From the NCBI GenBank assembly GCA_943788495.1, contig CALSQO010000002.1, forward strand, positions 558,001 to 622,000: a stretch of DNA of 64,000 nt, read 5' to 3'. The position numbers were made by a program, and so were the translations under genes. Source of the DNA: UA16 sp905478895 (GTDB lineage Bacteria; Bacteroidota; Bacteroidia; Flavobacteriales_D; Sanyastnellaceae). This document shows, piece after piece, positions 27,144 through 34,528 of this stretch. Every line of letters begins with the position of its first letter. Position 1 is the stretch's first letter. The notes below the pieces were generated by a model, which was not told the DNA's origin, made no database searches, and was given only the letters and a program-made list of their open reading frames with translations.

Positions 27144-27616
27144 GAATGTGTGGGAGATTTGGGAGGTTGACTTTGGATGGTTTGGAGAAGTTCTTCCGGG
27201 TGATCCAAAATTTCATTCAAGCGTTTCATTTCTTCGAGCAGACGAGTGACGGATTCGATTCCGAGCAGATCGCGCAGTCGTGTATTTACCGTTACAACAA
27301 GGTCTCTTGCCTGCCTTCTGGCTGCGACACCTTCTTTGGTGAGAAAGACCCGAACCACCCGGCCGTCTGAAGAATCGGGCACACGTTCGATCAAACCCAA
27401 TGTTTCCATTCCACGCAGTGAACGGCTGAGGCTTGTGGATTCCATGCCCATTTTTGGGCCGAGTTGAGTCGACGGGGTTCCTTCGCGCTCCGTATGAAGG
27501 AGAATGAACACATAGGAAAATGGGATTCCCCGACGTTCTGCTTCAGAGGCATATAAACGCGAGAGTTTTGTCCAGCCCCATCGCAAATGAAAATCGATTG
27601 TGTCAAAGGGCTTCAT
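27140..27616 (-). CDS. MarR-family transcriptional regulator of the beta-oxidation operon
   Basis: A 158-residue winged-helix repressor. The recognition region (TSLSRSLRGMETLGLIERV) and the wing (DSSDGRVVRVFLTKEG) are typical of MarR proteins and flanked by dimerisation helices. It is the first gene of marR, HCDH/ECH, thiolase, acyl-CoA dehydrogenase on the minus strand. Two near-identical palindromes lie 23-65 bases upstream of its ATG. The simplest model is autoregulation and control of the whole fad operon, with an acyl-CoA or fatty acid as inducer; this is inference from layout. Confidence 0.88.
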   Translation of the reverse strand: MKPFDTIDFHLRWGWTKLSRLYASEAERRGIPFSYVFILLHTEREGTPSTQLGPKMGMESTSLSRSLRGMETLGLIERVPDSSDGRVVRVFLTKEGVAARRQARDLVVTVNTRLRDLLGIESVTRLLEEMKRLNEILDHPEELLQTIQSQPPKSPTHS

Positions 27617-27638
27617 GCTCCTAATATAGCGATGAAAG

Positions 27639-27652
27639 CTATGCGTGCATAG
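27639..27652. promoter_or_regulatory. Operator-like palindrome 1 (proximal to marR)
   Basis: CTATGCGTGCATAG is a perfect 6-bp inverted repeat (CTATGC / GCATAG) with a 2-bp centre, 23 bases upstream of the marR start. It has a twin at 27668 and each is followed by AGTAAA on the plus strand. It is the size and shape expected for a MarR dimer site. Confidence 0.65.
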
Positions 27653-27667
27653 TAAAGCAGTAAAAAA

Positions 27668-27681
27668 TTATGCACGCATAG
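27668..27681. promoter_or_regulatory. Operator-like palindrome 2 (distal to marR)
   Basis: TTATGCACGCATAG repeats palindrome 1 with a swapped centre (AC for GT) and one changed end base. Centre-to-centre distance to palindrome 1 is 29 bp, close to three helix turns. Both lie in the 108-bp gap between lolD and marR. Confidence 0.62.
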
Positions 27682-27724
27682 TAAATATTCATCCAAAACA
27701 CATTGAAAATGGCTACGCCATCAT

Positions 27725-28387
27725 TCAGACGAGCTTGCCGTCTGAGAGCTGCAAGATGTGATTTCCACGTTGAGCAAGTTGCTCATTGTGCGTGACGACA
27801 ATAAAGGTCTGCTGAACGCGCTCTTGCAATTCGATAAACAAGTCAAAGAGGGATTCCGCATTTCCAGAGTCCAAATTGCCGGTTGGCTCATCCGCTAGGA
27901 CAACACTCGGTCGATTCATCAGTGCTCGTGCCGCTGCCACGCGCTGTTGTTCTCCGCCGCTCAATGTGCCTGGTGATTGATTCAAATGATCTTTAAGGCC
28001 GAGGTCGACGAGGAGCTTTGTCGCGTATTCTTCTGCATTTTTTTGGTCGTGTCCCCCGATCCAAGCGGGCATGAGCACGTTTTCCAACGCGGTGAATTCA
28101 GGAAGCAAACGGTGGAATTGAAAAATGAATCCGATGTGTTGGTTGCGGAATGCTGCCAGTTGCTTGCGGCCAAGCGTATGCACATCTTCATCTCCAATGC
28201 GAAGCGTTCCGGCATCGGGAGTGTTGAGGGTTCCAAGGATTTGCAGCAAGGTGGTTTTCCCTGCACCTGAAGCACCGACAATGGAGGTGATGTCTCCCTT
28301 TTGAATGTCCAAATTGATTCCCTTAAGGACTTGCAATGAGCCAAATTGTTTCACGATGCCGCGGGCTTGAATCATGGTCGCATTCAT
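27725..28387 (-). CDS. lolD: ABC transporter ATP-binding protein, LolD-like
   Basis: A 220-residue ABC ATPase. Walker A is GASGAGKTT (about 38-46), the Q-loop is FQFHRLLPEFT, the signature is LSGGEQQRVAAARAL and Walker B is VVLADEPTGNLD. The HRLLPEFTALENVLMP segment and overall length fit LolD, the ATPase of the LolCDE complex that extracts lipoproteins from the inner membrane; MacB-type ATPases are similar, so the assignment is by best fit. No permease gene is adjacent. An ATG four codons in (28375) is an alternative start. It is divergent from sucC. Confidence 0.8.
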   Translation of the reverse strand: MNATMIQARGIVKQFGSLQVLKGINLDIQKGDITSIVGASGAGKTTLLQILGTLNTPDAGTLRIGDEDVHTLGRKQLAAFRNQHIGFIFQFHRLLPEFTALENVLMPAWIGGHDQKNAEEYATKLLVDLGLKDHLNQSPGTLSGGEQQRVAAARALMNRPSVVLADEPTGNLDSGNAESLFDLFIELQERVQQTFIVVTHNEQLAQRGNHILQLSDGKLV

Positions 28388-28424
28388 GTTTGCAAACTAC
28401 ATCAGAAACCGGCCTTCTGTTGCC

Positions 28425-28432
28425 TACATTTG
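28425..28432 (+). promoter_or_regulatory. Bacteroidota -7 promoter element of sucC
   Basis: TACATTTG is an exact TAnnTTTG match 24 bases before the sucC ATG at 28456, giving a short leader. No -33 TTG is found at normal spacing. Confidence 0.55.
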
Positions 28433-28455
28433 CACCGAATTTTGATAATACGGAC

Positions 28456-29667
28456 ATGAACATTCACGAGTACCAAGGAAAATCCATTTTGAAAAGTTTT
28501 GGTGTGGCCATTCAAAATGGCCGCGTAGCGGACACGCCTGAGGCGGCTCACGAAGCTGCTGTTGCCTTGGCGGAAGAAACCGGTACATCGTGGTTTGTTG
28601 TAAAAGCTCAAATTCACGCGGGAGGAAGGGGAAAAGGAAGTGTCACAGAAACAGGTTCACGAGGCGTTGTAATTGCCAAAGGCTTGGCTGAAGTGAAGGA
28701 CAAAGCAGCAGGCATCTTGGGGGGGCACTTGGTCACCGCACAAACAACTGCCGACGGAAAGCAAGTGAGCAAGGTGTTGATCGCTGAGGATGTATATGGT
28801 CCCGGAGAAAGCGAGCCAAGCGAGATTTATATGAGCGTGTTGCTCGACCGAGCCAATGGCCAAAACATCATCATGTACTCGCCACAAGGTGGAATGGACA
28901 TTGAGGCAGTAGCGGAAGAGACGCCAGAGCTCATCTTCAAAGAAGCCATCGATCCGGCGCTGGGGCTGCAAGGATTCCAAGCGAGACGAATTGCATTCAA
29001 TCTGGGGCTTTCGGGAAAGGCGTTCAAAGAAATGACCAAGTTTGTTCGCTCTCTCTACAATGCATATGTCGGAAGTGATGCCACGATGTTCGAAATCAAC
29101 CCCGTCCTCAAGACATCTGACGACCGTGTCATAGCTGTAGATGCCAAGGTTTCATTGGACGGCAATGCCCTTTATCGGCACAAGGACTACGCTGCGATGC
29201 GGGATGTGACGGAAGAGGATGCTACCGAGGTGGAAGCGGATGCGGCAGGGTTGAATTATGTCAAGTTGGATGGTAACGTGGGGTGCATGGTCAATGGCGC
29301 CGGACTTGCCATGGCGACCATGGATATTATTAAATTGAGTGGTGGCGAACCCGCAAATTTCCTCGATGTTGGCGGCACGGCAGACGCAGCACGTGTGGAA
29401 AAAGCCTTTCGCATCATCTTGAAAGACCCTGAGGTGAAAGCAATTTTGGTCAATATTTTTGGGGGAATCGTGCGCTGCGATCGGGTCGCTCAAGGCGTTG
29501 TAGACGCTTACAAAAACATGGGCAACATTCATGTTCCCATCATCGTTCGCCTCCAAGGAACAAATGCTTCTGAGGCCAAAGAGCTGATTGATGCTTCCGG
29601 ACTTGAAGTGCGCTCTGTCATCCAGTTGCAGGATGCTGCCGATGCAGTGGCTGAGGTGCTGGCCTGA
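28456..29667 (+). CDS. sucC: Succinate-CoA ligase (ADP-forming) subunit beta
   Basis: A 403-residue beta subunit of succinyl-CoA synthetase, a TCA-cycle enzyme that couples succinyl-CoA to ATP formation. The start MNIHEYQGKSILKSFGV at 28456 is the universally conserved N-terminus; the frame opens 40 codons earlier but a -7 element lies between. Visible motifs are the ATP-grasp sequence KAQIHAGGRGKG, the nucleotide-loop DRANGQNIIM-like region, EINPV, and the C-terminal ligase domain LVNIFGGIVRCD. No sucD is adjacent, as is common in Bacteroidota. Confidence 0.96.
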   Translation: MNIHEYQGKSILKSFGVAIQNGRVADTPEAAHEAAVALAEETGTSWFVVKAQIHAGGRGKGSVTETGSRGVVIAKGLAEVKDKAAGILGGHLVTAQTTADGKQVSKVLIAEDVYGPGESEPSEIYMSVLLDRANGQNIIMYSPQGGMDIEAVAEETPELIFKEAIDPALGLQGFQARRIAFNLGLSGKAFKEMTKFVRSLYNAYVGSDATMFEINPVLKTSDDRVIAVDAKVSLDGNALYRHKDYAAMRDVTEEDATEVEADAAGLNYVKLDGNVGCMVNGAGLAMATMDIIKLSGGEPANFLDVGGTADAARVEKAFRIILKDPEVKAILVNIFGGIVRCDRVAQGVVDAYKNMGNIHVPIIVRLQGTNASEAKELIDASGLEVRSVIQLQDAADAVAEVLA

Positions 29668-29689
29668 AGGCAGGGGTTGAGAAAACCTT

Positions 29690-30328
29690 TTAATCCGATA
29701 GTTTTTCAATCATCAATAGCCCATCCCTCATGGGCATGAGCGTTGTGCGAATGGACTTTCGGGATGCGAGATCCTCCGTCATTTTTCGCAAAGCCAACGC
29801 TGTCTCATCAGGTGCAGGGTGATCGGGGAGTACTTTTCCCCACCACAGCACATTGTCGACCAGGATCCATCCTCCAATCCGGGTTCGATTCAAGCACAAT
29901 TGGACATAGGCTGGTGTCCGCAGTTTGTCGGCATCGATCCAAACCAAATCGTAAGGTCCATTGAGGTTGGGAAGTGCGGTTAAGGCTTCGCATGTATGGC
30001 GACGCACTTGATCGAAGATCCCGGCTTTTTTCCAGTGTTCTTCTTGGATGGCGTGCAATTCGTCATTGGGTTCGATGGTGTCGATTGTCCCTTCACTTTG
30101 CAAACCGGCAGACAGACAAATAGTGGAATAGCCGCTGTACGTTCCCAGTTCAAGAATGTGCCGAGGGCGAATCATTCGACTGATATTGGCCAGAAAACTG
30201 CCCTGTACGGAATCACTGAGCATCTGCGGGCTCAACACGGTTTGCCACGTTTTTATCCGGAGGGATTTGAGGACAGCGTTTTCGGGCGTGCTATTCGCTT
30301 CGGCATACTGCAGAAGCGGATCGTCCAT
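29690..30328 (-). CDS. SAM-dependent O-methyltransferase (Methyltransf_3, COMT-like)
   Basis: A 212-residue class I methyltransferase of the catechol/caffeoyl-CoA O-methyltransferase type. The SAM-binding motif is ILELGTYSGYSTICL, motif II is TIEPNDE and the metal-site Asp lies in DLVWIDADK, with IGGWILVDNVLW following. The ATG at 30328 is chosen because it gives the usual N-terminus; an in-frame TTG at 30358, overlapping the upstream stop, is also possible. Substrate unknown. It lies just downstream of the Cys-rich secreted protein gene and may be co-transcribed. Confidence 0.88.
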   Translation of the reverse strand: MDDPLLQYAEANSTPENAVLKSLRIKTWQTVLSPQMLSDSVQGSFLANISRMIRPRHILELGTYSGYSTICLSAGLQSEGTIDTIEPNDELHAIQEEHWKKAGIFDQVRRHTCEALTALPNLNGPYDLVWIDADKLRTPAYVQLCLNRTRIGGWILVDNVLWWGKVLPDHPAPDETALALRKMTEDLASRKSIRTTLMPMRDGLLMIEKLSD

Positions 30329-30354
30329 GTCATGGGGCTCCTTCAATGTAGATT

Positions 30355-31038
30355 TCAATTGCAGCCAAGGCCAAATTCAGACAAGAAAATGAGGAGGTCA
30401 GAAGCTCCTACAACACCGTCAGAATTCATGTCGGCTTCATCCAAGCAATTGTTTTCGCAATCAAAGGTGCCCAGGAAGATCAAGAGATCCGCGGTTCCAA
30501 CGGTATTGTCGTTGTTCAAGTCTGCCAGGCACGTAGTAGTTTCACTCGGGCTGTAAAGGCCATTGCAATTGTTGTCAAACCCTTGGCCGGTTCCCTCTGC
30601 CCCGGGGTAGATATTGGGGTTGTTGTCATTGCAATCGCACAAGTTGGTCCAGTCGTCGGCGTCATTGTCCGCAATTCCAGCGCATTCATTGAACCCTGCT
30701 TCGCAATTTGCCAAAGCACATTCAGCACAATCCTCTTCGCTGCCAAAAGCACACGCAAGGAAACAATTGGCGACGATGCACGTAACCTGTTCGCCAAAAC
30801 AACCAATGCAACTATTGGTGAGCGCGAGTTGTTCGGTCATGCAGGCCACAAGGCATTCTTCGCCGTCATTCAAGCATGCGATACCACAATCCAAAGAAAC
30901 GGTTTGAACGTATTCGGTGTTCTGACAGATGTAATCCAAGTCGAAAGATGTGCAATTTCCTTGACCACGGGCCTCAATCGTCGCACAGAGGCTAAAACAG
31001 GCTATTCCGAGCCAAAAAAGGACTTTGTAATTTTTCAT
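30355..31038 (-). CDS. Secreted Cys-rich protein with MopE-type metal motif and dockerin-like C-terminus
   Basis: A 227-residue exported protein. The signal peptide is residues 1-26 (KNYKVLFWLGIACFSLCATI). The middle (about 30-120) is dense in Cys, with CxxxC-type pairs, and looks like a disulfide-rich repeat. Next is a MopE-like metal-binding motif (CDCNDNNPNIYPGAEG, then DNNCNG). The C-terminus carries two EF-hand-like repeats, DLNNDNTVGTADLLIFLG and DMNSDGVVGASDLLIFLS. The second kind of repeat is the same dockerin-like ending found on the secreted proteins at 50583-63210, more than 19 kb away. Function unknown. Confidence 0.7.
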   Translation of the reverse strand: MKNYKVLFWLGIACFSLCATIEARGQGNCTSFDLDYICQNTEYVQTVSLDCGIACLNDGEECLVACMTEQLALTNSCIGCFGEQVTCIVANCFLACAFGSEEDCAECALANCEAGFNECAGIADNDADDWTNLCDCNDNNPNIYPGAEGTGQGFDNNCNGLYSPSETTTCLADLNNDNTVGTADLLIFLGTFDCENNCLDEADMNSDGVVGASDLLIFLSEFGLGCN

Positions 31039-31124
31039 CGCCATTTAAAATACGGATTTTCCGTGATTTTACCCAACAAAAGGAAAGAATTAAAGCAACC
31101 TTCGCCATTACCTTCGCCATCCGG

Positions 31125-31490
31125 ATGAGCCGAAAGAAAAAAAATAATGCCCGCGTTCGGCTGGATAGTGATGGTATGGTCTTCAGCACCCAGCCGGGAT
31201 GGGAAGCCATGGAGGAAACTGAGGCCTCGTCTACCTCCGCTGCCACTGGCAAGCAGCTGCTTTATGTTAGCCTGGATCGGAAGCAACGCGCCGGTAAACC
31301 GGTGACATTGGTGGAGGGATATTCGGGTGATGCGATGGCATTGCTCCTCCTTGGGAAGGAACTCAAGACCACTTGTGGCGTGGGCGGTGCGGTCAAAGAC
31401 GGTTGTATATTGATCCAGGGTGATCAACGAAAAAAGGTAATTTCCACCCTGGAAGGCAAGGGGCATCAAGTCAAAAGCAAAGGAGGATGA
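31125..31490 (+). CDS. SUI1/eIF1-like translation factor (YciH family)
   Basis: A 121-residue protein with a basic N-terminus (SRKKKNNARVRLDSDG) and a C-terminal SUI1 domain (about 45-118: VSLDRKQRAGKPVTLVEGY, then KELKTTCGVGGAVKDG and IQGDQRKKV). Bacterial YciH proteins are eIF1 homologues that bind the small ribosomal subunit near the initiation site. This gene's 3' end overlaps the RNA methyltransferase gene by 4 bases, so two ribosome-related genes are coupled. Its presence is notable next to the altered 16S 3' tail in this window. Confidence 0.9.
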   Translation: MSRKKKNNARVRLDSDGMVFSTQPGWEAMEETEASSTSAATGKQLLYVSLDRKQRAGKPVTLVEGYSGDAMALLLLGKELKTTCGVGGAVKDGCILIQGDQRKKVISTLEGKGHQVKSKGG

Positions 31491-32749
31491 GCAACGAAAA
31501 TTTGGATAAAGCAGCGAACAGCAGTCCGAAAGTGAGCAAAATAGAATCGGATTTGCCGGTCTACTTTGCCAAAACCCTAGCGGGTATGGAACAACTGATG
31601 GTATCGGAGTTGGTCGATCTCGGCGCCATTGCTGTGAAGGATGTTCGGCGAGGTGTTGAGTTCAAGGCCGACATGTCGACCTTGTTTCGCGTTTGCCTTT
31701 CCAGTCGTTTTGCGTTGACGGTCTTGCGGCCGATCCTGTCCTTCAACGCCCAGAATCCAGATGAACTATACGAAGAAGCGAAGAAGTGGGAGTGGGGAGC
31801 TGTGATGACGGCGCATTCGTCTTTTGCGATTGATGTGACGGTGCATTCTTCCATTTTTACACACTCTCAATTCGCCATGCTCCGATTGAAGGATGCCATC
31901 GTTGACCATTTCAGGGAGCAAGGGGGAATTCGTCCGGGCGTCAACCGAGAAGATCCAGACATGCGCATTCATATGCACATCTCCAATGCGGCAGTCACGC
32001 TGTCACTGGACGCGGCGGGTCGTCCATTGAGCCGGAGGGGGTACCGTCCTGCAGGAGCGAAAGCACCTTTGAATGAGGTGCTTGCGGCGGGCTTGTTGGC
32101 ACATTCTGGCTGGAAACCGGGGACGCCATTGTACGACCCCATGTGCGGTTCCGGAACCTTTACCATGGAGGCAGCGCTTTGGACGGATGGATTGCCGATT
32201 CAATGGCATCGTAGGAAGTTTGCTTTTATGGATTGGCGTGGATACGATGATGAGGAGTGGTGGCAGGTTCGCGACGAAATGAAGGAGCAGCGGAACAAGG
32301 TGCATACTCCCATGTTTACCTGGGACAAAGATTTTGGAGCGATTTCACAAACGCGGCAGGCGCTGGCGAATATGGAATTGGACGGCATCACTGAATTGGG
32401 GCGGGCCAACTTTTTCAAGATGCAGCCACGCACAGAATCAGGAGTGGTGGTCTTGAATCCACCCTATGGTGAGCGCCTCGATTTGGAGGATGCACCTGAA
32501 TTTTACAGCGCGATTGGCGATGCGTTCAAAACGAATTGGTCTGGATTTTCTGCATGGATCATTTCGTCTGATGCCGAAGCATTGAAAAGCGTGGGCTTGA
32601 AAACCAAGCGAAAAATTCAATGCTTCAACGGACCGCTGGAGTGCCGTTGGGTGGGATTCGATCTTTACAAAGGCAGCGTGCGAGATCCGCAAAGTTCTAC
32701 CGAAGTGATCGAACCGGATCCGGAATCAACAACCGAGACGCCCGATTGA
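31487..32749 (+). CDS. THUMP-domain class I SAM-dependent RNA methyltransferase (RlmL-N-like)
   Basis: A 420-residue protein. After a 25-residue polar leader comes a THUMP RNA-binding domain (about 30-180), then a Rossmann methyltransferase: the SAM-binding motif DPMCGSGTFTMEAALW and the catalytic NPPYGERLD tetrapeptide motif. It matches the N-terminal half of E. coli RlmL, which makes m2G2445 in 23S rRNA; the C-terminal half is not present. The start overlaps the SUI1 gene stop. A GGAGG just before the ATG is coding sequence of SUI1 and too close to act as a ribosome-binding site. Ends before a strong terminator. Confidence 0.9.
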   Translation: MSNENLDKAANSSPKVSKIESDLPVYFAKTLAGMEQLMVSELVDLGAIAVKDVRRGVEFKADMSTLFRVCLSSRFALTVLRPILSFNAQNPDELYEEAKKWEWGAVMTAHSSFAIDVTVHSSIFTHSQFAMLRLKDAIVDHFREQGGIRPGVNREDPDMRIHMHISNAAVTLSLDAAGRPLSRRGYRPAGAKAPLNEVLAAGLLAHSGWKPGTPLYDPMCGSGTFTMEAALWTDGLPIQWHRRKFAFMDWRGYDDEEWWQVRDEMKEQRNKVHTPMFTWDKDFGAISQTRQALANMELDGITELGRANFFKMQPRTESGVVVLNPPYGERLDLEDAPEFYSAIGDAFKTNWSGFSAWIISSDAEALKSVGLKTKRKIQCFNGPLECRWVGFDLYKGSVRDPQSSTEVIEPDPESTTETPD

Positions 32750-32754
32750 TTGCA

Positions 32755-32790
32755 TAAAAAAAGCGGCCCCACTGGAGGCCGCTTTTTTAT
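32755..32790. terminator. Bidirectional rho-independent terminator
   Basis: An A-run, GCGGCC stem, short loop (CCACTGGA), GGCCGC and a T-run form a symmetrical hairpin with 12 paired bases if the A/T tracts are counted. It sits between the converging RNA methyltransferase and T9SS cargo genes, so it can end both transcripts. Confidence 0.88.
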
Positions 32791-32814
32791 TCGCTAATTT
32801 ATGCTAGGCTCCGC

Positions 32815-33726
32815 TCAGTGCTTCAGCAATTGAGAAACCAGGCGGCTTTGTCCCGATGAAAATTCCACCGTGTAGGTGCCACGGTCGAGGTGGCTTACAT
32901 CGATTGTGGGGTAAGCATTCAGGATGTTTTGATTGTATACCGTGCGCCCTGCCGCGTCATAAATCCGCAATTGCCCGGGAGTTTCACTATTCAATCGAAC
33001 TTGATCCTGGGCGGGGTTAGGGTAAATGCCCAATTGCAACGGCAAATTGGAATGGCCCAATCCATTGGTCGCTCCTTCCACCACGTCTGAGGCATTTCGA
33101 GGTTCAATTTTATACTCCTCGAACGTGTAATGCAAACAGCCGGTGATGGAGTACACCTGCTCTGCCATCCAGCCGTCCTCTGGATAATACATGTAGTCGT
33201 TGGTTTTGATTTCACCGCTGCCATCGTCGAAAATAGCCTCGCCATAATCGGCGTCTGCCACGGTGCAAGTGGCGTTGATGATTTGGACTAGGCATCCTTC
33301 ATGGGCCTCACTGGCTGCCAACTCACCCGTGGTCAAAGCCATGGGCGCTGGCAACACGTTGTCCGAACTTACGACATTGTAATAGGTCAGGTTCACCAAT
33401 TCGGTGACGTCATAAAATTCAGCAACTTCTGCTTCGATGATGATTTCGTCTCCAATTTCAGGGGCCTGTGTATTGTCATAGACATACACGCCATTCCATG
33501 GACCTTCGCCATCTTGAATGAAAAATCCAATGGTGCCTGATGTGGCAGACGTGACGTTATTGGCCGTTACGATTCCAGTAGTTGTGACCACCTGTTCAAT
33601 CAGTGGGGAGCTGAATAATTCCCCTTGAATTTCCGCAATGGTATGCGTGATGGCCTGCGCCGATCCGCTGTTTTGAATTCCAATGCATCCGAGCAATGCG
33701 AGTCCAATCGTGTAAATGTGTTTCAT
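32815..33726 (-). CDS. Secreted OB-fold-like protein with T9SS type A C-terminal sorting domain
   Basis: A 303-residue exported protein. The start at 33726 gives a normal signal peptide (MKHIYTIGLALLGCIGI); the longer open frame adds 41 residues without export features. The middle (about 30-215) has an OB-fold-like pattern (TTTGIVTANNV, GFFIQDGEGPWNGVYVYD) reminiscent of the domain in extracellular nucleases such as YhcR/ExeM. The last 75 residues are a type IX secretion sorting domain: IYPNPAQDQVRL, LRIYDAAGR, and RGTYTVEFSSG. This is the only clear T9SS CTD in the window. No nuclease domain is attached. Confidence 0.85.
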   Translation of the reverse strand: MKHIYTIGLALLGCIGIQNSGSAQAITHTIAEIQGELFSSPLIEQVVTTTGIVTANNVTSATSGTIGFFIQDGEGPWNGVYVYDNTQAPEIGDEIIIEAEVAEFYDVTELVNLTYYNVVSSDNVLPAPMALTTGELAASEAHEGCLVQIINATCTVADADYGEAIFDDGSGEIKTNDYMYYPEDGWMAEQVYSITGCLHYTFEEYKIEPRNASDVVEGATNGLGHSNLPLQLGIYPNPAQDQVRLNSETPGQLRIYDAAGRTVYNQNILNAYPTIDVSHLDRGTYTVEFSSGQSRLVSQLLKH

Positions 33727-33745
33727 GTAGAGGTTTTTGTGAATG

Positions 33746-33753
33746 TACCTTTG
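33746..33753 (+). promoter_or_regulatory. Bacteroidota -7 promoter element of the SDR operon
   Basis: TACCTTTG matches TAnnTTTG exactly and lies 11 bases before the ATG at 33764. This implies a very short leader, or that the SDR start is the in-frame ATG at 33800. Confidence 0.45.
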
Positions 33754-33763
33754 GCAAATAGAC

Positions 33764-34528
33764 ATGAAAAACGACAAACCACAAAACGGGCGGGGCGTGA
33801 TGTTGATAACAGGCGCAACTTCGGGTTTTGGCGCTGCGGCGTCCCGCATGGCTGCAAGAAAAGGGTTTCAACTTATTTTGACGGGCAGAAGAGGAGAGCG
33901 GTTGCGCGCGCTTCAAAGCGAATTGGGGAGGGCAGTACTTAAAATTCTCGACTTTGATGTACGCGATCTTTTGGCCACGCAGCAAGCCCTCGCGGCATTG
34001 ACGGACGCTGAAATTCCAAATGTGTTGGTCAACAATGCGGGGCTAGCCGTCGGAAAGGAGCCCATCGATCAAGGCTTTTATGAGGATTGGAATCGCATGA
34101 TTGACACCAATGTGAAAGGACTCTTGCACGTCACCCGAGAATTGACTCCACGAATGAGAGCGGGAGCGCGTATCATTAATATCGGAAGCATTGCCGGCCG
34201 GCAAGCCTATCCGGGGGGAGCCGTCTACAATGCATCAAAATTTGCAGTGCATGGATTGACAGAGGCTATGCGAATGGACCTTTTGCCCCGCGGAATTCAA
34301 GTTGCCCAAGTTGCACCCGGAGCAGCAGAGACTGAATTCAGTGCTGTGCGATTCAAAGGTGATGAGTCCATGGCAAAGAGCGTATACAGTGGTTACCAAC
34401 CCCTTCAGGCCGAGGATGTCGCAGATGCGGTTCTATACATTGCCACGCGTCCTCCTCACGTGAGCATCCAGGACCTTCTTATCATGCCATCCGCCCAGGC
34501 GAGCGCCTATCATTATCACAAATCATGA
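33764..34528 (+). CDS. SDR-family NAD(P)-dependent oxidoreductase (YdfG-like)
   Basis: A 254-residue short-chain dehydrogenase. Visible are the cofactor loop ITGATSGFGAA, the structural NNAGLA motif, the IINIGSIAG strand with the catalytic Ser, and the YNASKFA active site (Tyr and Lys). The sequence is close in style to YdfG-type 3-hydroxy-acid/serine dehydrogenases that use NADP. The start at 33764 places 12 residues before the first strand; ATG 33800 is an alternative, see the promoter entry. The stop overlaps the amidohydrolase start by 4 bases, forming an SDR, amidohydrolase, SCO operon. Confidence 0.93.
   Translation: MKNDKPQNGRGVMLITGATSGFGAAASRMAARKGFQLILTGRRGERLRALQSELGRAVLKILDFDVRDLLATQQALAALTDAEIPNVLVNNAGLAVGKEPIDQGFYEDWNRMIDTNVKGLLHVTRELTPRMRAGARIINIGSIAGRQAYPGGAVYNASKFAVHGLTEAMRMDLLPRGIQVAQVAPGAAETEFSAVRFKGDESMAKSVYSGYQPLQAEDVADAVLYIATRPPHVSIQDLLIMPSAQASAYHYHKS

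Noticed and set aside
31481..31486. GGAGG directly before the RNA methyltransferase ATG as a Shine-Dalgarno site
   Set aside because: It is the coding end of the SUI1 gene, sits only one base from the ATG, and the changed 16S tail would pair poorly with it.
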